A stretch of 64,000 nt of DNA from Stentor roeselii. Lineage: Eukaryota; Ciliophora; Heterotrichea; Heterotrichida; Stentoridae. Within the stretch, counting starts at the first letter, position 1, and each line of letters opens with the position of its first letter. The notes beneath the pieces are model-generated. The model saw only the letters and a list, made by a program, of their open reading frames with translations. It had not been told where the DNA came from and did no database searches. The translations under genes were made by a program, and so were the position numbers. Of this stretch, positions 19,817 to 29,407 are shown piece after piece. Where the stretch lies: contig RSEH01000077.1 in the NCBI GenBank assembly GCA_006503475.1, positions 105,325 through 169,324 of the forward strand, in the 5' to 3' direction.

Positions 19817-21745
19817 ATGTCAACTTCTTTAATTCTGTTGCTCAGTCTAGTCCTGAGCATTCTCCAAATGGACTTTCTCTGCATTTTCATCAAGATTTTC
19901 ACTTTCATTCCTTCCCTTCCTTTCCCAATCCAGTTATTCCTGCAATGCCTTTCTTTCTCAACATCTGGAAATTCTCTCGAATTCCTTCCAATCTGCGCAT
20001 TGATTTCCTTCTCTCAACAATCAAATTCAAACCTATTGACTCATTCCCTCCTTCAACTAGTTCAAGCTCTCTTATTTCTCGGCCTGGGAAATCCAAGTAC
20101 TTCTGAAATTCTTCCAATTTTCCTCTGCCAGGTGTTAAACCACGAGATTCTACGAAAAACTCTTGAAAATGAAGAAATTTCATCTTATAAACAACGAATT
20201 GAAGAAGAAAATCAACTTTACCAACATGAAATTGAAGCACAGATGTCGAACCCTACAATAAAAAAGTCTCATATCCGGAGAAGTTCAACAATTCTAGCGA
20301 AATTAAAACGTTTAAAAAACACGACGCCTCATTCAATGACTGAGAATTCAGATAATGACAGTCCGAGTTCAGATTTCAGTCACCCTCAGTCACGGAAAAG
20401 TTCATTTAACTATGAATCGAACTCTGAGACTCCTGGTTCGAATTCTTCTGGAATCGAGCAGGTTCTTCCAGGCATTTCAAATTCGGAGATAAAGGAAATT
20501 ATTAACACACTTATTTCTCAGGAGTATCTTGTGTGGAACCCGAAAAAATGTGCTGATAATGAAGTTGATGTCATTGCTGTTGCACTTGAAGCAAAGAGCT
20601 TGTTTACGCAGAGTATTGAAAATTTACCCGGATCTTCGCATCGTGTTTTGAAAATTAAACAGAAACAGTTGAGGAAGAGAAGGGATAGCATTAGGAGTAT
20701 GATTGAAGTCTCTGAACCACTTTGTGAAGTACTTGAATCTATTGGTGATTGGGATTTTGATTGCTTTGAATTGATTCAGATCACGAAAGACCCAGCATTT
20801 GAAGTAGGTCTCTACATCTTCAACACTTTAAGTTTATCTGACAGTTTCAACATCGAAAACGCAACACTCCGTAAGTTCCTAACATCAGTAGAGCACGGTT
20901 ACAACAGAGGAAACTTTTACCACAACTCAATCCACGCAGCAGACGTGACAGCATCAACATTATTCCTAATCCAAAAAGGTTTATCACGTTGTGGAAACCT
21001 AGTCGATTTAGACGTATTCGCCTTAGTCGTAGCAGCCCTTTGCCACGACATCGGCCATCCAGGTCTAAACAACGCATTTTTAGTATCAACTTCACACGAT
21101 TTGGCCTTGCGCTACAATGACCAGAGCTGTTTAGAGAACATGCACGCGAACAAAGCTTTTTCCATCATCAACTCTGAAGGTTGTCGAATAGCTTCAAGTT
21201 TAAACAAAGCAGACTATCAACGTTTCCGTAAGTCAGCAGTTGCAGCGATTTTAAGTACTGACTTGCAAGTTCATTTCAACAAGTTAAACGAGTTTAAAGC
21301 GAATGTTGATAAACAGATGGACATCAGTGATGATAAGTTTCGAACTCTTGCTATTCAGATGTGCTTGAAATGTGCGGATATTGGACATGGGGCTAGAAAA
21401 CTTGATATTCATATCAGCTGGACTCGATTGATTACGAAAGAGTTTTTTAAACAGGGTGATAAGGAAAAAGAATTTGGATTGCCTGTGAGTCCTTTGTGTG
21501 ATCGGGATAATTGTGTTGTTTCTAAATCGCAGGTAGGGTTCTTAGAAGTACTTGTCAGGCCGTTGTTTAAGATTTGGGAAGAGTTTATTGAATTGCATAA
21601 TGAAGCTCATCAGGATTTGGATGTTAGGGTTTGTATGCAGAATATCAATGGAAATATATTGTTTTGGAATGAAGAGTTTAGTAGATCTCAACAGGGATTA
21701 TCTCAGTTTGTACTTGGAGATGAAGGACCTTTGCTAGTTAATTAG
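19817..21745 (+). CDS. Membrane-bound 3',5'-cyclic nucleotide phosphodiesterase (class I)
   Basis: A 642-residue enzyme hydrolysing cAMP and/or cGMP. The N-terminus has four or so membrane helices (about residues 4-20, 22-48, 55-68, 76-107), then a linker with many Ser, including RRSST and SRKSS sites. The class I catalytic domain spans about 330-620: YHNSIHAADV near 367-376, ALCHDIGHPG near 404-413 (metal-binding HD), a helix with NDQSCLENMHA, and CADIGHGARK near 517-526. The invariant glutamine region is KSQVGFLE. Multi-pass PDEs of this layout occur in ciliates and apicomplexans. Substrate preference cannot be read from sequence. The next gene starts 10 nt after its stop. Confidence 0.93.
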   Translation: MSTSLILLLSLVLSILQMDFLCIFIKIFTFIPSLPFPIQLFLQCLSFSTSGNSLEFLPICALISFSQQSNSNLLTHSLLQLVQALLFLGLGNPSTSEILPIFLCQVLNHEILRKTLENEEISSYKQRIEEENQLYQHEIEAQMSNPTIKKSHIRRSSTILAKLKRLKNTTPHSMTENSDNDSPSSDFSHPQSRKSSFNYESNSETPGSNSSGIEQVLPGISNSEIKEIINTLISQEYLVWNPKKCADNEVDVIAVALEAKSLFTQSIENLPGSSHRVLKIKQKQLRKRRDSIRSMIEVSEPLCEVLESIGDWDFDCFELIQITKDPAFEVGLYIFNTLSLSDSFNIENATLRKFLTSVEHGYNRGNFYHNSIHAADVTASTLFLIQKGLSRCGNLVDLDVFALVVAALCHDIGHPGLNNAFLVSTSHDLALRYNDQSCLENMHANKAFSIINSEGCRIASSLNKADYQRFRKSAVAAILSTDLQVHFNKLNEFKANVDKQMDISDDKFRTLAIQMCLKCADIGHGARKLDIHISWTRLITKEFFKQGDKEKEFGLPVSPLCDRDNCVVSKSQVGFLEVLVRPLFKIWEEFIELHNEAHQDLDVRVCMQNINGNILFWNEEFSRSQQGLSQFVLGDEGPLLVN

Positions 21746-21755
21746 GTGAATGTAA

Positions 21756-22118
21756 ATGGAAAGCTCTGAAGCTAGGTTTATTCATTTTGTTATTGGAGTC
21801 ATGTGTAGGGAATGTAAGTATAGACTTCAGCTTAGTATTGCTGAACTTACTCCGCAGCTTAGAACTCTTGCTCCTACTGACCCGGCAAATCTCTTTAGAA
21901 AGCAATTCGGTAACCTAGAAGGATGTCTAAAGCATCGTCAAGTAGCAAGAGTCTTCTTCCTAGACTCAATGATAATAAAAGTGAACCCCGACGATGAACT
22001 GATTCAAGCAGTAAACTCAGGTCTCTTAAGCCGTGAGGACTTCGAAAGCATTTCATCAAAACGTCGAGAACTAGACCACTTACAAGAAGAAGCGATGAAA
22101 CGAGCAGGTTTTAAGTAA
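21756..22118 (+). CDS. Small hypothetical protein
   Basis: A 120-residue protein, starting 10 nt after the phosphodiesterase stop and ending 43 nt before the PP2C start. It has CRECKYRLQLSI near the N-terminus and a helical, charged C-terminus (SSKRRELDHLQEEAMKRAG). There is no membrane segment. No family was recognised. The codon composition resembles the flanking genes, and the frame is longer than expected by chance in such DNA, so it is probably real. Confidence 0.65.
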   Translation: MESSEARFIHFVIGVMCRECKYRLQLSIAELTPQLRTLAPTDPANLFRKQFGNLEGCLKHRQVARVFFLDSMIIKVNPDDELIQAVNSGLLSREDFESISSKRRELDHLQEEAMKRAGFK

Positions 22119-22161
22119 ACAATAGAAATCACTAATAAAAATCTTCTAATAACAAAGAACG

Positions 22162-23289
22162 ATGAAGCCAAGTTGCAAGTTAACCCAAGATGACCATAAA
22201 ACCCAAGAATCCAAGCAAAAACTTCCACCTCCTCACGATTCCGGACTAAAGAGTCACCGCGTGATTGCCAGACATCGAGCAATATTCCAATCCAGTGTCT
22301 CTCCCGATCTAAAACCATTAAAACGTCCTACTTCCCGATTAGGTCCATCAGATCAAATCCTTCTAAAAAAGTACATTCACAAGAAATCATCATCAAATCT
22401 GATCATCAACAAAACACTTCTTGTTCCAAAATTTGAAAACTTTTCATTTCATTCAATCCGAGGTCGAACTGCTTTCAATCCTCAAAAAGCAAATCAAGAC
22501 AATTACATACTTTGTCCAGGTCTAAGTCTCAATACTTTTTTATTCGGTGTTGCAGATGGACATGGTCCTCAAGGCGAGTTTATTTCTCATTTTCTTCGAT
22601 CACGGCTTCCTTCTCTTCTCACTTCTTCTCCTTTCTTCAGGTCCAATCTAGAAAAATCAATGATTTTATCTATTCAGAAGCTTTCTGTTGAAGTGCATCA
22701 TCAGTCATTTGATACTAGTTTCTCTGGGTCTACTTTAGTATCAGTCGTGCTTAGAGGAAATGATTTGATTTGTGCAAATGTTGGAGACTCTAGAGCCATT
22801 CTTGCAAGTAAGTCTTTTGATAAACCTTGGAAAATTGTACAGATTTCAAGGGATCATAAATGTGGACTACCTGAAGAAATCGCTCGAATTGAAGCTAAAG
22901 GAGGACGTGTCGCACCTTTGAAGGACTTTTTTGGACAACCTGTTGGACCTGATCGGGTGTGGGTCAAGTCTCATCATTACCCGGGACTCGCCATGTCTAG
23001 GTCTATTGGAGATAAAGTCGCTCAGGCTGTTGGGGTTAATGCTTTACCTGAAATTTTTAAAAGAAAACTTAGGCAAAAGGATAAGTTTTTGGTTTTGGCT
23101 TCTGATGGAGTTTTTGATGTTCTTGATAATTTGCAGGTTTTAGATATTGTTGTTGCTGAAGGATGGAATCGAGGATCGCCTGATAAGGCTGCTCATTGCC
23201 TTGCGGAAACTGCTAAGGAAAAATGGGAATGTATTGGAGAACGTGTTGATGATGTTACTTGTGTAGTTGTGTTTTTTGATTGGGAGTGA
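22162..23289 (+). CDS. PP2C-type serine/threonine phosphatase
   Basis: A 375-residue metal-dependent protein phosphatase (PPM family). Motifs in order: ANQDNYIL near 112, GVADGHGPQGEF near 129-140 (metal-binding Asp), SGSTLVSVVL near 190, ANVGDSRAIL near 210, SRDHKC near 231, MSRSIGDK near 277, LASDGVFDVL near 311-320 and the closing DDVTCVVV. Thus the key Asp residues of both metals are present and it should be active. The N-terminal 85 residues are basic and Ser-rich, probably regulatory. No membrane segment. It ends in TGA. The targets are unknown. Confidence 0.94.
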   Translation: MKPSCKLTQDDHKTQESKQKLPPPHDSGLKSHRVIARHRAIFQSSVSPDLKPLKRPTSRLGPSDQILLKKYIHKKSSSNLIINKTLLVPKFENFSFHSIRGRTAFNPQKANQDNYILCPGLSLNTFLFGVADGHGPQGEFISHFLRSRLPSLLTSSPFFRSNLEKSMILSIQKLSVEVHHQSFDTSFSGSTLVSVVLRGNDLICANVGDSRAILASKSFDKPWKIVQISRDHKCGLPEEIARIEAKGGRVAPLKDFFGQPVGPDRVWVKSHHYPGLAMSRSIGDKVAQAVGVNALPEIFKRKLRQKDKFLVLASDGVFDVLDNLQVLDIVVAEGWNRGSPDKAAHCLAETAKEKWECIGERVDDVTCVVVFFDWE

Positions 23290-23516
23290 TTTTCGTGTAA
23301 ATAGTGAATTAAGCATGGAAAAAGATAGGCTTTATAAGTCTCTACTGTATCAATATGCCTCAATTATCATGATGAGAACTTGATAAAGCTTTACAAGAGG
23401 TGAAAATCATATAATTAAAAGGTTCATTATAAAGCAAATAATTTCTAAAGCATCTTGACTTAAAATGCTTCAATTTATATAAATAGAAATAAACCATTAA
23501 TCTAAATTTTATAATC

Positions 23517-24242
23517 TTATAGTTCTTGAGACTTAAGAAACCAATTATGATCCTGTGAAACAATCATAGACATCTTTTTTCGTTTACTTTCATTTTTCGA
23601 TGATTCTTGATCTTCAATACCTCTCCTATAATAATGAAAACGATTCAAATTTTTTTCTTGGTTAAGTTCATCAATCCTCAAAACATCAAAATTAGTTTTA
23701 GGTAATTTCAAAGATTGACTAATAAGCAAGCTACTTTTTGATAAAACTTTCAATTTTCCAGAACTTTTAAAATCATTGCTAAGACTAAAAACTGGAATTT
23801 TCGGACTACTTTGAAACATGCAAAGTTCATTTTTTTCTTTTACACTTGTTTCTAACTTATTAATTTCTTTACTTTCTTCAAAAGATTTCTCAGGTTTTTC
23901 AGAGATTATTTTGATCTCTTCTTTTTCAGGCTCTTGACTAGGAATAGAAATTATTGGAATTGTAGATGATGATTCATATAAATTTCGCTGATTATCTTCA
24001 GATATTTTTATATTTTCTGCATCTTTTTCTTCTACTTTGAGGACTAAAACTTGATTTGAAGAGTCTGGCTTTTCTGGCATGACTGGGCCTGGATTGGGTT
24101 CTTCTGGAGGAGCTTTTTTTGGAGTGTTTGTTAAAAAATCAATCATTTCATCTGGAGTTGTGCAAGTTTCTTGGGCTAGTAGAATACTTGCCTCATCAAA
24201 TCCCATACTAGTGTAAGCTTCAATAACTTTAGCTAAATCCAT
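23517..24242 (-). CDS. Hypothetical protein with UBA-like N-terminus
   Basis: A 241-residue protein. The first 40 residues (VIEAYTSMGFDEASILLAQ, then TTPDEMIDFL) look like a UBA or CUE three-helix ubiquitin-binding domain, with the MGF loop. The rest is disordered, rich in Glu, Lys, Ser and Pro, and ends basic (ESKRKKMSMIVSQDHNW). It could be a ubiquitin receptor or adaptor. It is divergent from the TTLL gene, with only 18 nt between the two start codons. Confidence 0.65.
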   Translation of the reverse strand: MDLAKVIEAYTSMGFDEASILLAQETCTTPDEMIDFLTNTPKKAPPEEPNPGPVMPEKPDSSNQVLVLKVEEKDAENIKISEDNQRNLYESSSTIPIISIPSQEPEKEEIKIISEKPEKSFEESKEINKLETSVKEKNELCMFQSSPKIPVFSLSNDFKSSGKLKVLSKSSLLISQSLKLPKTNFDVLRIDELNQEKNLNRFHYYRRGIEDQESSKNESKRKKMSMIVSQDHNWFLKSQEL

Positions 24243-24260
24243 CTTCTATTCTAAATTCTA

Positions 24261-26012
24261 ATGTCAGTGACTTCACTTGAAACAGAGGCAAAGCCTCTGC
24301 GTAAAGCCCGTCTAATCTGTAATTTACAAAACACTGAATACGACGTGATCAAGCACGTCGTAAGCGAAACCTTAAATTGGCGTTCAACCGATAACGAGAA
24401 TGACGACTGGGACATCTACTGGAACGACAACTACATCCCATCTGACAAGTTAGCAAAAATGCGTCCATACCAGAAAATCAATCATTTTCCAGGAATGCAC
24501 GGAATTTGCAAAAAGAACTATTTGGCCTGGAATTTGAACAAAATGTTGAAAATCTTTCCAAATGATTACAACTTTTTCCCAAGAACCTGGGTGTTACCTG
24601 GGGATTATCTTGACTTCAAAAGCCAGCTGAACAAAAAGAAAATCTTTATTGTTAAGCCTGAAGCTTCTAGTCAAGGAAGAGGGATTTTTTTGATTAGGAA
24701 GTTGGAAGATATTAATATTAGTGAGAGATATGTTGTGCAGGAATACTTGAATGATCCTTTTTTGATTGATGGACTGAAATTTGATTTGAGGATTTATGTA
24801 CTTGTTACGGGTTGTAACCCTTTAAAAATTTTTGTTCATGAAGATGGACTTACTCGACTTGCAACTGAGCCTTATTCGCCTCCAGGACAGTCAAATATAT
24901 CGGACATGTGTATTCATTTAACGAATTATGCAATCAATAAGAATAACCCGAATTTTCAATTTAACGAAGACCCGGAAAAAGATGGAGTGGGTCATAAAAG
25001 AAGCTTGAAATGGTTTTATGAATATATTCAGATCTTGGGAAAGGATGTTGAAAGTTTGAAGATGAAAATTGAGGAAATTATTATTAAGACACTTTGTGCT
25101 GTACAGCCTTCGGTGAGTCATATTTATAAGACTTGTCAACCCGAAGATTTGACGAATGGGATGTGCTTTGAACTGCTCGGGTTTGATATTATCATTGATA
25201 GTAACCTGGTACCTTATCTACTCGAAGTAAACCATTCTCCATCATTCAGCACCGACAGTCCACTTGACTGGAAAATCAAACACAAAGTAATCCAAGACAC
25301 TCTCATACTTCTTGGTTCTCGTGTACGAGATCGTAAATCTTATCACCAAGCCAAAAAAGACCCTCCAAAAAAATCATCAAGTATCAAACAAAAAGAAACA
25401 AAAGAAGAAAAAGCAGAAAAACAAAAAGAAATCCTTGAAAGGACTGAAAAATGGCAAGAAAAACATCTTGCTGGTTTTTCCAAGATATTCCCAGCCCCAG
25501 GTACAGAAAGATTTGAGACATTTATAAATGCAGCTAACAACATGTGGTATGAAATCTCCAGACATCTCCCCAGGGCAAAAAAAGAAGAAAATAATAAAAA
25601 TGTTGTAAGTAAAGTCCAGGTAAAGAAAAAAACTCAAACTTCTGCTCCTCGAAGAAATCTTACTCTTAGTTCTACAAGTCTTCAAAAACTCGCACATTTG
25701 ATACCCGCTGGAGAGGGCAGGGAAGATGGAGACGTTGATGAAGGAAACATGCAAAAGTATCTTAAAATCTTTCGGGCTAATCCTGGATTCATGGATCTTA
25801 AAGAAATGGTTTATTATAAACATTTAGAAGATATTTTGAAGGATAGAAGACAAGCTGCTTCTTTTATGAGGGCTCATGATACTAGCTTTAAAATTCCTAA
25901 ACCACCGAAACAGATTAGAATGAAAGAAGGGTCACAAGGAAATTATGTCACGCCTAAAACCTTCACTTTTTCACCTAAGGTCCTTCAGAGAAACTCGGAA
26001 AGTAAAAAATAA
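24261..26012 (+). CDS. Tubulin tyrosine ligase-like (TTLL) polyglutamylase
   Basis: A 583-residue ATP-grasp enzyme that adds glutamate (or another amino acid) to tubulin tails. The core (about residues 15-360) shows family motifs: KINHFPGMHGICKK, WVLPGD, IVKPEASSQGRGIFLI near 130-145 (ATP binding), FDLRIYVLV, MCIHLTNYAINK and FELLGFDIIID followed by LLEVNHSPSFS near 320 (metal binding). The layout is closest to the TTLL6/TTLL13 polyglutamylase group. A Lys/Glu-rich stretch and basic tail follow (370-583), probably for microtubule binding. An in-frame GTAAG...CAG of 15 nt at 25605-25619 lacks the A at position 10 and is not taken as an intron. It converges on the LRR gene with 4 nt between the stops. 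Confidence 0.92.
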   Translation: MSVTSLETEAKPLRKARLICNLQNTEYDVIKHVVSETLNWRSTDNENDDWDIYWNDNYIPSDKLAKMRPYQKINHFPGMHGICKKNYLAWNLNKMLKIFPNDYNFFPRTWVLPGDYLDFKSQLNKKKIFIVKPEASSQGRGIFLIRKLEDINISERYVVQEYLNDPFLIDGLKFDLRIYVLVTGCNPLKIFVHEDGLTRLATEPYSPPGQSNISDMCIHLTNYAINKNNPNFQFNEDPEKDGVGHKRSLKWFYEYIQILGKDVESLKMKIEEIIIKTLCAVQPSVSHIYKTCQPEDLTNGMCFELLGFDIIIDSNLVPYLLEVNHSPSFSTDSPLDWKIKHKVIQDTLILLGSRVRDRKSYHQAKKDPPKKSSSIKQKETKEEKAEKQKEILERTEKWQEKHLAGFSKIFPAPGTERFETFINAANNMWYEISRHLPRAKKEENNKNVVSKVQVKKKTQTSAPRRNLTLSSTSLQKLAHLIPAGEGREDGDVDEGNMQKYLKIFRANPGFMDLKEMVYYKHLEDILKDRRQAASFMRAHDTSFKIPKPPKQIRMKEGSQGNYVTPKTFTFSPKVLQRNSESKK

Positions 26013-26016
26013 TTAC

Positions 26017-28203
26017 TTAAGTTTTTAACAGAGAAAAAGATTTGGATTTTGGATTGTGAGTCGTCAACTTATTCTTCTTCGGTGAATATTTATCCTTATT
26101 TTTGGCCAACTTATAAGATGCCAAAAACTGAGAAGGAATTTTCGGTAGTTTAGGAGGATGCTTGAAAGCAGCCACCTCAGCTCGTTTTTTCGAAAGTTCC
26201 TCCTTAAGCGTCTCAAGTTTTTCCTTTGCATATTTGCATTCAAAATGTGCAATTTTTAATTCCTTTTCAAATCCCTGCACTTTTTCCATAATTTTCGCTT
26301 TTTTCGAAAGATACTCTTGAGTTTTTCTTTCCCCTGCCTATTCCATACGTAAATCTAAAATCCTATCAAAGTCACTATCCCCTTTTCTAATCATTCCAAG
26401 TAAATCATTAACATTTTTTTCAAAATAATTTTTCATTTTCTTTATAATTCTTACAATTTCTTCACTTTTCAATTCTTCAATCAATACACTTTTCGCCAAG
26501 TTTTCATTTTTACACTTTAAAACCTTTTCCTTCATTTCTTGAGTGATTTTTTTTTCCTTTTCATGAATTTCATCAATATTTTCATTTTTATTCCAGAGTC
26601 TTTTTTCGCTTTTTATCTTTAATTCAAGTTTATTTTTGATATTTTGATTATTTTCCTGATACTTTTCAATAGGAATCTTGATTTTTTCGATTTCAGATAA
26701 AATTCGAGGAATGATTTGACTTTGTCGAAGTTTTCGATTTTCTCTAAGTTGCGCTTTAAGTCCTGAAATATATTTAAAGTTGACAGGATTTGAGTCAAGA
26801 CTGATGATTTGCAAGTGTTTGTTACTTCTAGCTAATTCAAGTAATGCTTCAGCAGCAGATTCTTTTAAGTTGTTATTTTTCAAATGAACCACTTCGATGA
26901 AAAAGTTGCTTCGAAGACCTTTGATTAAAGTAACTGCTGCAGAGTCTTTTAATTGACAGGCGGAAAGGTCTATTGTTTGGATTTTTTTGTTCTTTGCAAG
27001 ACCTGCTGCGATGTTTTTAAGTCCTTCGTCTTCTATTGGGTTGTTCGAAATGTTTAAAACTTCAAGTCGACGGTTTTTGATAAGACCTTCAGTGACTGAC
27101 GACCAACATTTACTGTTTAGTTGATTGTTGCTTATGTTTAACTTTACAAGTCCACAGTTTTCACCAAGAAAGTTCGAAAAGTAAACCTGAAAGTTGAAAG
27201 CCAAGTTATTAGAATGAAAAACCAGTTCTTCTAAAATATTGTTAAACCTCAAAGACTCGAATATTCTTTTCGAACCTTTTCCATTAATCAAATTGTTCGA
27301 AATATCTAAAAAAGTCAAAGGACAACATTTTTGGAACCCGTTATTTAAAAGTCTCGATAAAAACTTGCATCCTTTATCAGAAATACGATTACTTGATAAG
27401 TTCAATTTTTGAATATTTGTATTTCCAACAGCTTTCGCTAAAAACTCTAAATTTTTTCCATGAATTCCATTATTGCTCAAGTCCAGTGAGACCAGTCCCG
27501 TGTTAAAACAAAGGCCATCAGTGAAGATTTGCAGAAATTCTCCAAGTCCAGTTCCAGCGAGAGCTAAAAACTGTAAAATCTTGTTTTCAATTAAAACTCT
27601 TTGAAGAATTGATGCAGCTGATTCACCAATTCTGTTTCTTTTAAGACCTTCGTAGGAAGAAATGTCAAGACTTATGATGCTTGGGTGGCTTATCAGGATT
27701 TGGAAGATTTGACAAGACCCTTCTGATGATATCTCGTTGTTGCTTATGTCGACATGAACTATGCTTGAGTTGATTTTTAGATCTTTGAATAAAAGGGAAG
27801 AACCTTCGTCGCTTAAACGGTTTCTTGATAAGTTTATGTAGGCGAATTCGTTGGATTTTAAAATGTGACCTATTGATATGGATGATCTTTGGCCCAGGTT
27901 CGAATCGGTTAGAAGGAAGGATCGGTTACGGAAATTTGAGATACTTGTCTGGAGGAAACGGGACTCTTGATCAGGAACTTCTGGAATGTCCATATCTTCA
28001 CATTTACTTTTAAATAATTGTTTCAACTGAGATATTGGGATCACAGGATGCTCTATTTGTCCTGCGATTGATATTCTACGAGAGGAAGGTGCCGAGGATA
28101 TGATAAGACTTCGACGAGTACTCTTATTGGACTGAGACCTGGATAAAGAAGGATTCAAAGCAGTTTGCAGACGAAGCCAACTTTCATCATATTTTTGTTT
28201 CAT
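26017..28203 (-). CDS. LRR (ribonuclease-inhibitor type) and coiled-coil protein, one 15-nt intron
   Basis: A 723-residue protein after removal of intron 26334-26348. Residues 1-100 are Ser/Arg-rich. About 12 leucine-rich repeats of the RI/NLRC3 type follow (about 115-485), each with an LxLSxNxI/LxxxG core such as LDLSNNGIHGKN and LNISNNQLNSK. From about 500 to the end it is a Lys/Glu-rich coiled coil. Unspliced, the frame stops at TAG 26338 after 621 residues; splicing adds RERKTQEYLSKKAKIM and a further 90 residues of coil. Such proteins in ciliates and flagellates are often cytoskeletal or ciliary scaffolds, but no partner can be named. Confidence 0.82.
26334..26348 (-). other. 15-nt intron in the LRR gene (GTAT start)
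   Basis: On the minus strand it reads GTATGGAATAGGCAG. It splits an Arg codon (C|GG) and removes the in-frame TAG at 26338-26340. Downstream the frame continues in the same coiled-coil style to 26017. The start is GTAT rather than GTAA, but length 15 and A at position 10 match the other introns. Confidence 0.75.
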
Positions 28204-28485
28204 TTATTTGTTTGAAGTCAAGAAGAGAAAATATCTTAATAATAGTTCCAGCAGTTAAAGGCAGAGAATCTAATTTTTAACAGAAAGCTTCAACTGAAAC
28301 TTTTAATATAAATTTTAAAATAAAGAAAGTTAATAATTCTTTATACAAAATTTCATTGATTCTTGATAACTCAATATTTTAAAACCTCATTTAAATCAGG
28401 TCTTAGTCCTAAAACTAATAAGCCAATCTTTCTTCAACCATTTGCTTAATTCTGAATTACTCCTTCAAAAAAATTAACAATAAAA

Positions 28486-29118
28486 ATGAACCAAAGACTA
28501 TCACCAAAACTACGTACAACCTACCGAGTAGGTTTTTTAAAGAAAAAAGGTTCACCACCAAAGCCGTTTTCCTACATAAACGAGCTGATTCCGAGCATTC
28601 AGAAGATGGAATTAAAAACCACTAAACAAGAAGACTTCCGAGAATACGAGCGAGTCGAAGCATCAGACTTCAGACGAAACCGTCATCGTTCAGTCTCCCC
28701 ATTCAAGTTCAACACGACTTCGACTTACTCCAACACTTTTCTCGACTTCGGCCCTATTCAAAAGCTTCCATCAAACATAGTCTCTACTCCCTTAGAGCCG
28801 ATAAAGTTCTCAACAAGTTCAACTTATACTGAAAATTTTAAACGTCATTTAAAACTACCTGAGATTGTTTCGAAGACTCCAAAAGATAGCAACGTGTTAG
28901 GAACAACTGGAATCTCGATAATGGAAACGACTTCTCAATCAACTTACAAGAACTACAAAGACATTCTAGAAAGCAAGCCTTTTATCCACGGCAGCAACGA
29001 CCATTCCATATATTCTCATTCACCTTGCCAAACAACGACATATGCAAGTTCTTTCAATTCAGTCTCTCCGAAAAAGCCAAGAATTTTTATGGAGAAGGTG
29101 GAAAATGATATGTGTTAG
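28486..29118 (+). CDS. Possible microtubule-associated (SAXO-like) repeat protein
   Basis: A 210-residue basic protein with at least four copies of a short motif: S/T-x-T/S-T-Y followed by x-x-x-F/Y, as in TTSTYSNTF, SSTYTENF, SQSTYKNY and QTTTYASSF, spaced about 35-50 residues. Short repeats of this kind occur in SAXO/STOP-like and other microtubule inner or surface proteins of cilia. This is an inference from pattern only. There is no membrane segment. The stop is 11 nt before the ATG of the molybdopterin synthase small subunit gene. Confidence 0.6.
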   Translation: MNQRLSPKLRTTYRVGFLKKKGSPPKPFSYINELIPSIQKMELKTTKQEDFREYERVEASDFRRNRHRSVSPFKFNTTSTYSNTFLDFGPIQKLPSNIVSTPLEPIKFSTSSTYTENFKRHLKLPEIVSKTPKDSNVLGTTGISIMETTSQSTYKNYKDILESKPFIHGSNDHSIYSHSPCQTTTYASSFNSVSPKKPRIFMEKVENDMC

Positions 29119-29129
29119 AATAGTAATAA

Positions 29130-29399
29130 ATGAAAGTGACTGTTCTTTATTTCGCAAATATTCGAGAACAGACTTTAAATTGTGAAGACTTGTTTGAAGT
29201 GAACTCAGAGTGCAACTTGAGTGAGTTACTGTCAATAGTCCAAGAGAAGTACCCTGTGTTATCTCAGCTTCTTGATGAAATCCGCAGAGGTGTGAGTGAC
29301 ACGGCAATAGCAGTAAATCAAGAACTAGTCAAAAACTACTCAATTTCTCTTAAAAATCACGATGAAGTCGCTTTTATTCCTCCTATAAGCGGAGGTTAG
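29130..29399 (+). CDS. MOCS2A: Molybdopterin synthase small subunit (MoaD/MOCS2A)
   Basis: An 89-residue ubiquitin-fold sulfur carrier. As a C-terminal thiocarboxylate it gives sulfur to precursor Z with the large subunit MOCS2B/MoaE in molybdenum cofactor synthesis. Visible features: first strand KVTVLYFANIRE, DEVAFIPPISGG at the end with the obligatory C-terminal Gly-Gly, and a length typical of MoaD. The large subunit is not in this window. It sits between two same-strand genes with gaps of 11 nt and 8 nt, so it can hardly have its own promoter or terminator. Confidence 0.93.
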   Translation: MKVTVLYFANIREQTLNCEDLFEVNSECNLSELLSIVQEKYPVLSQLLDEIRRGVSDTAIAVNQELVKNYSISLKNHDEVAFIPPISGG

Positions 29400-29407
29400 T
29401 TTTATAA

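Noticed and set aside
25605-25619. GTAAGTAAAGTCCAG, a 15-nt intron-like segment in the TTLL gene
   Set aside because: It has the right length and ends, but G at position 10 instead of A, and the frame is open with it retained. Removal would only delete five residues in a low-complexity linker.
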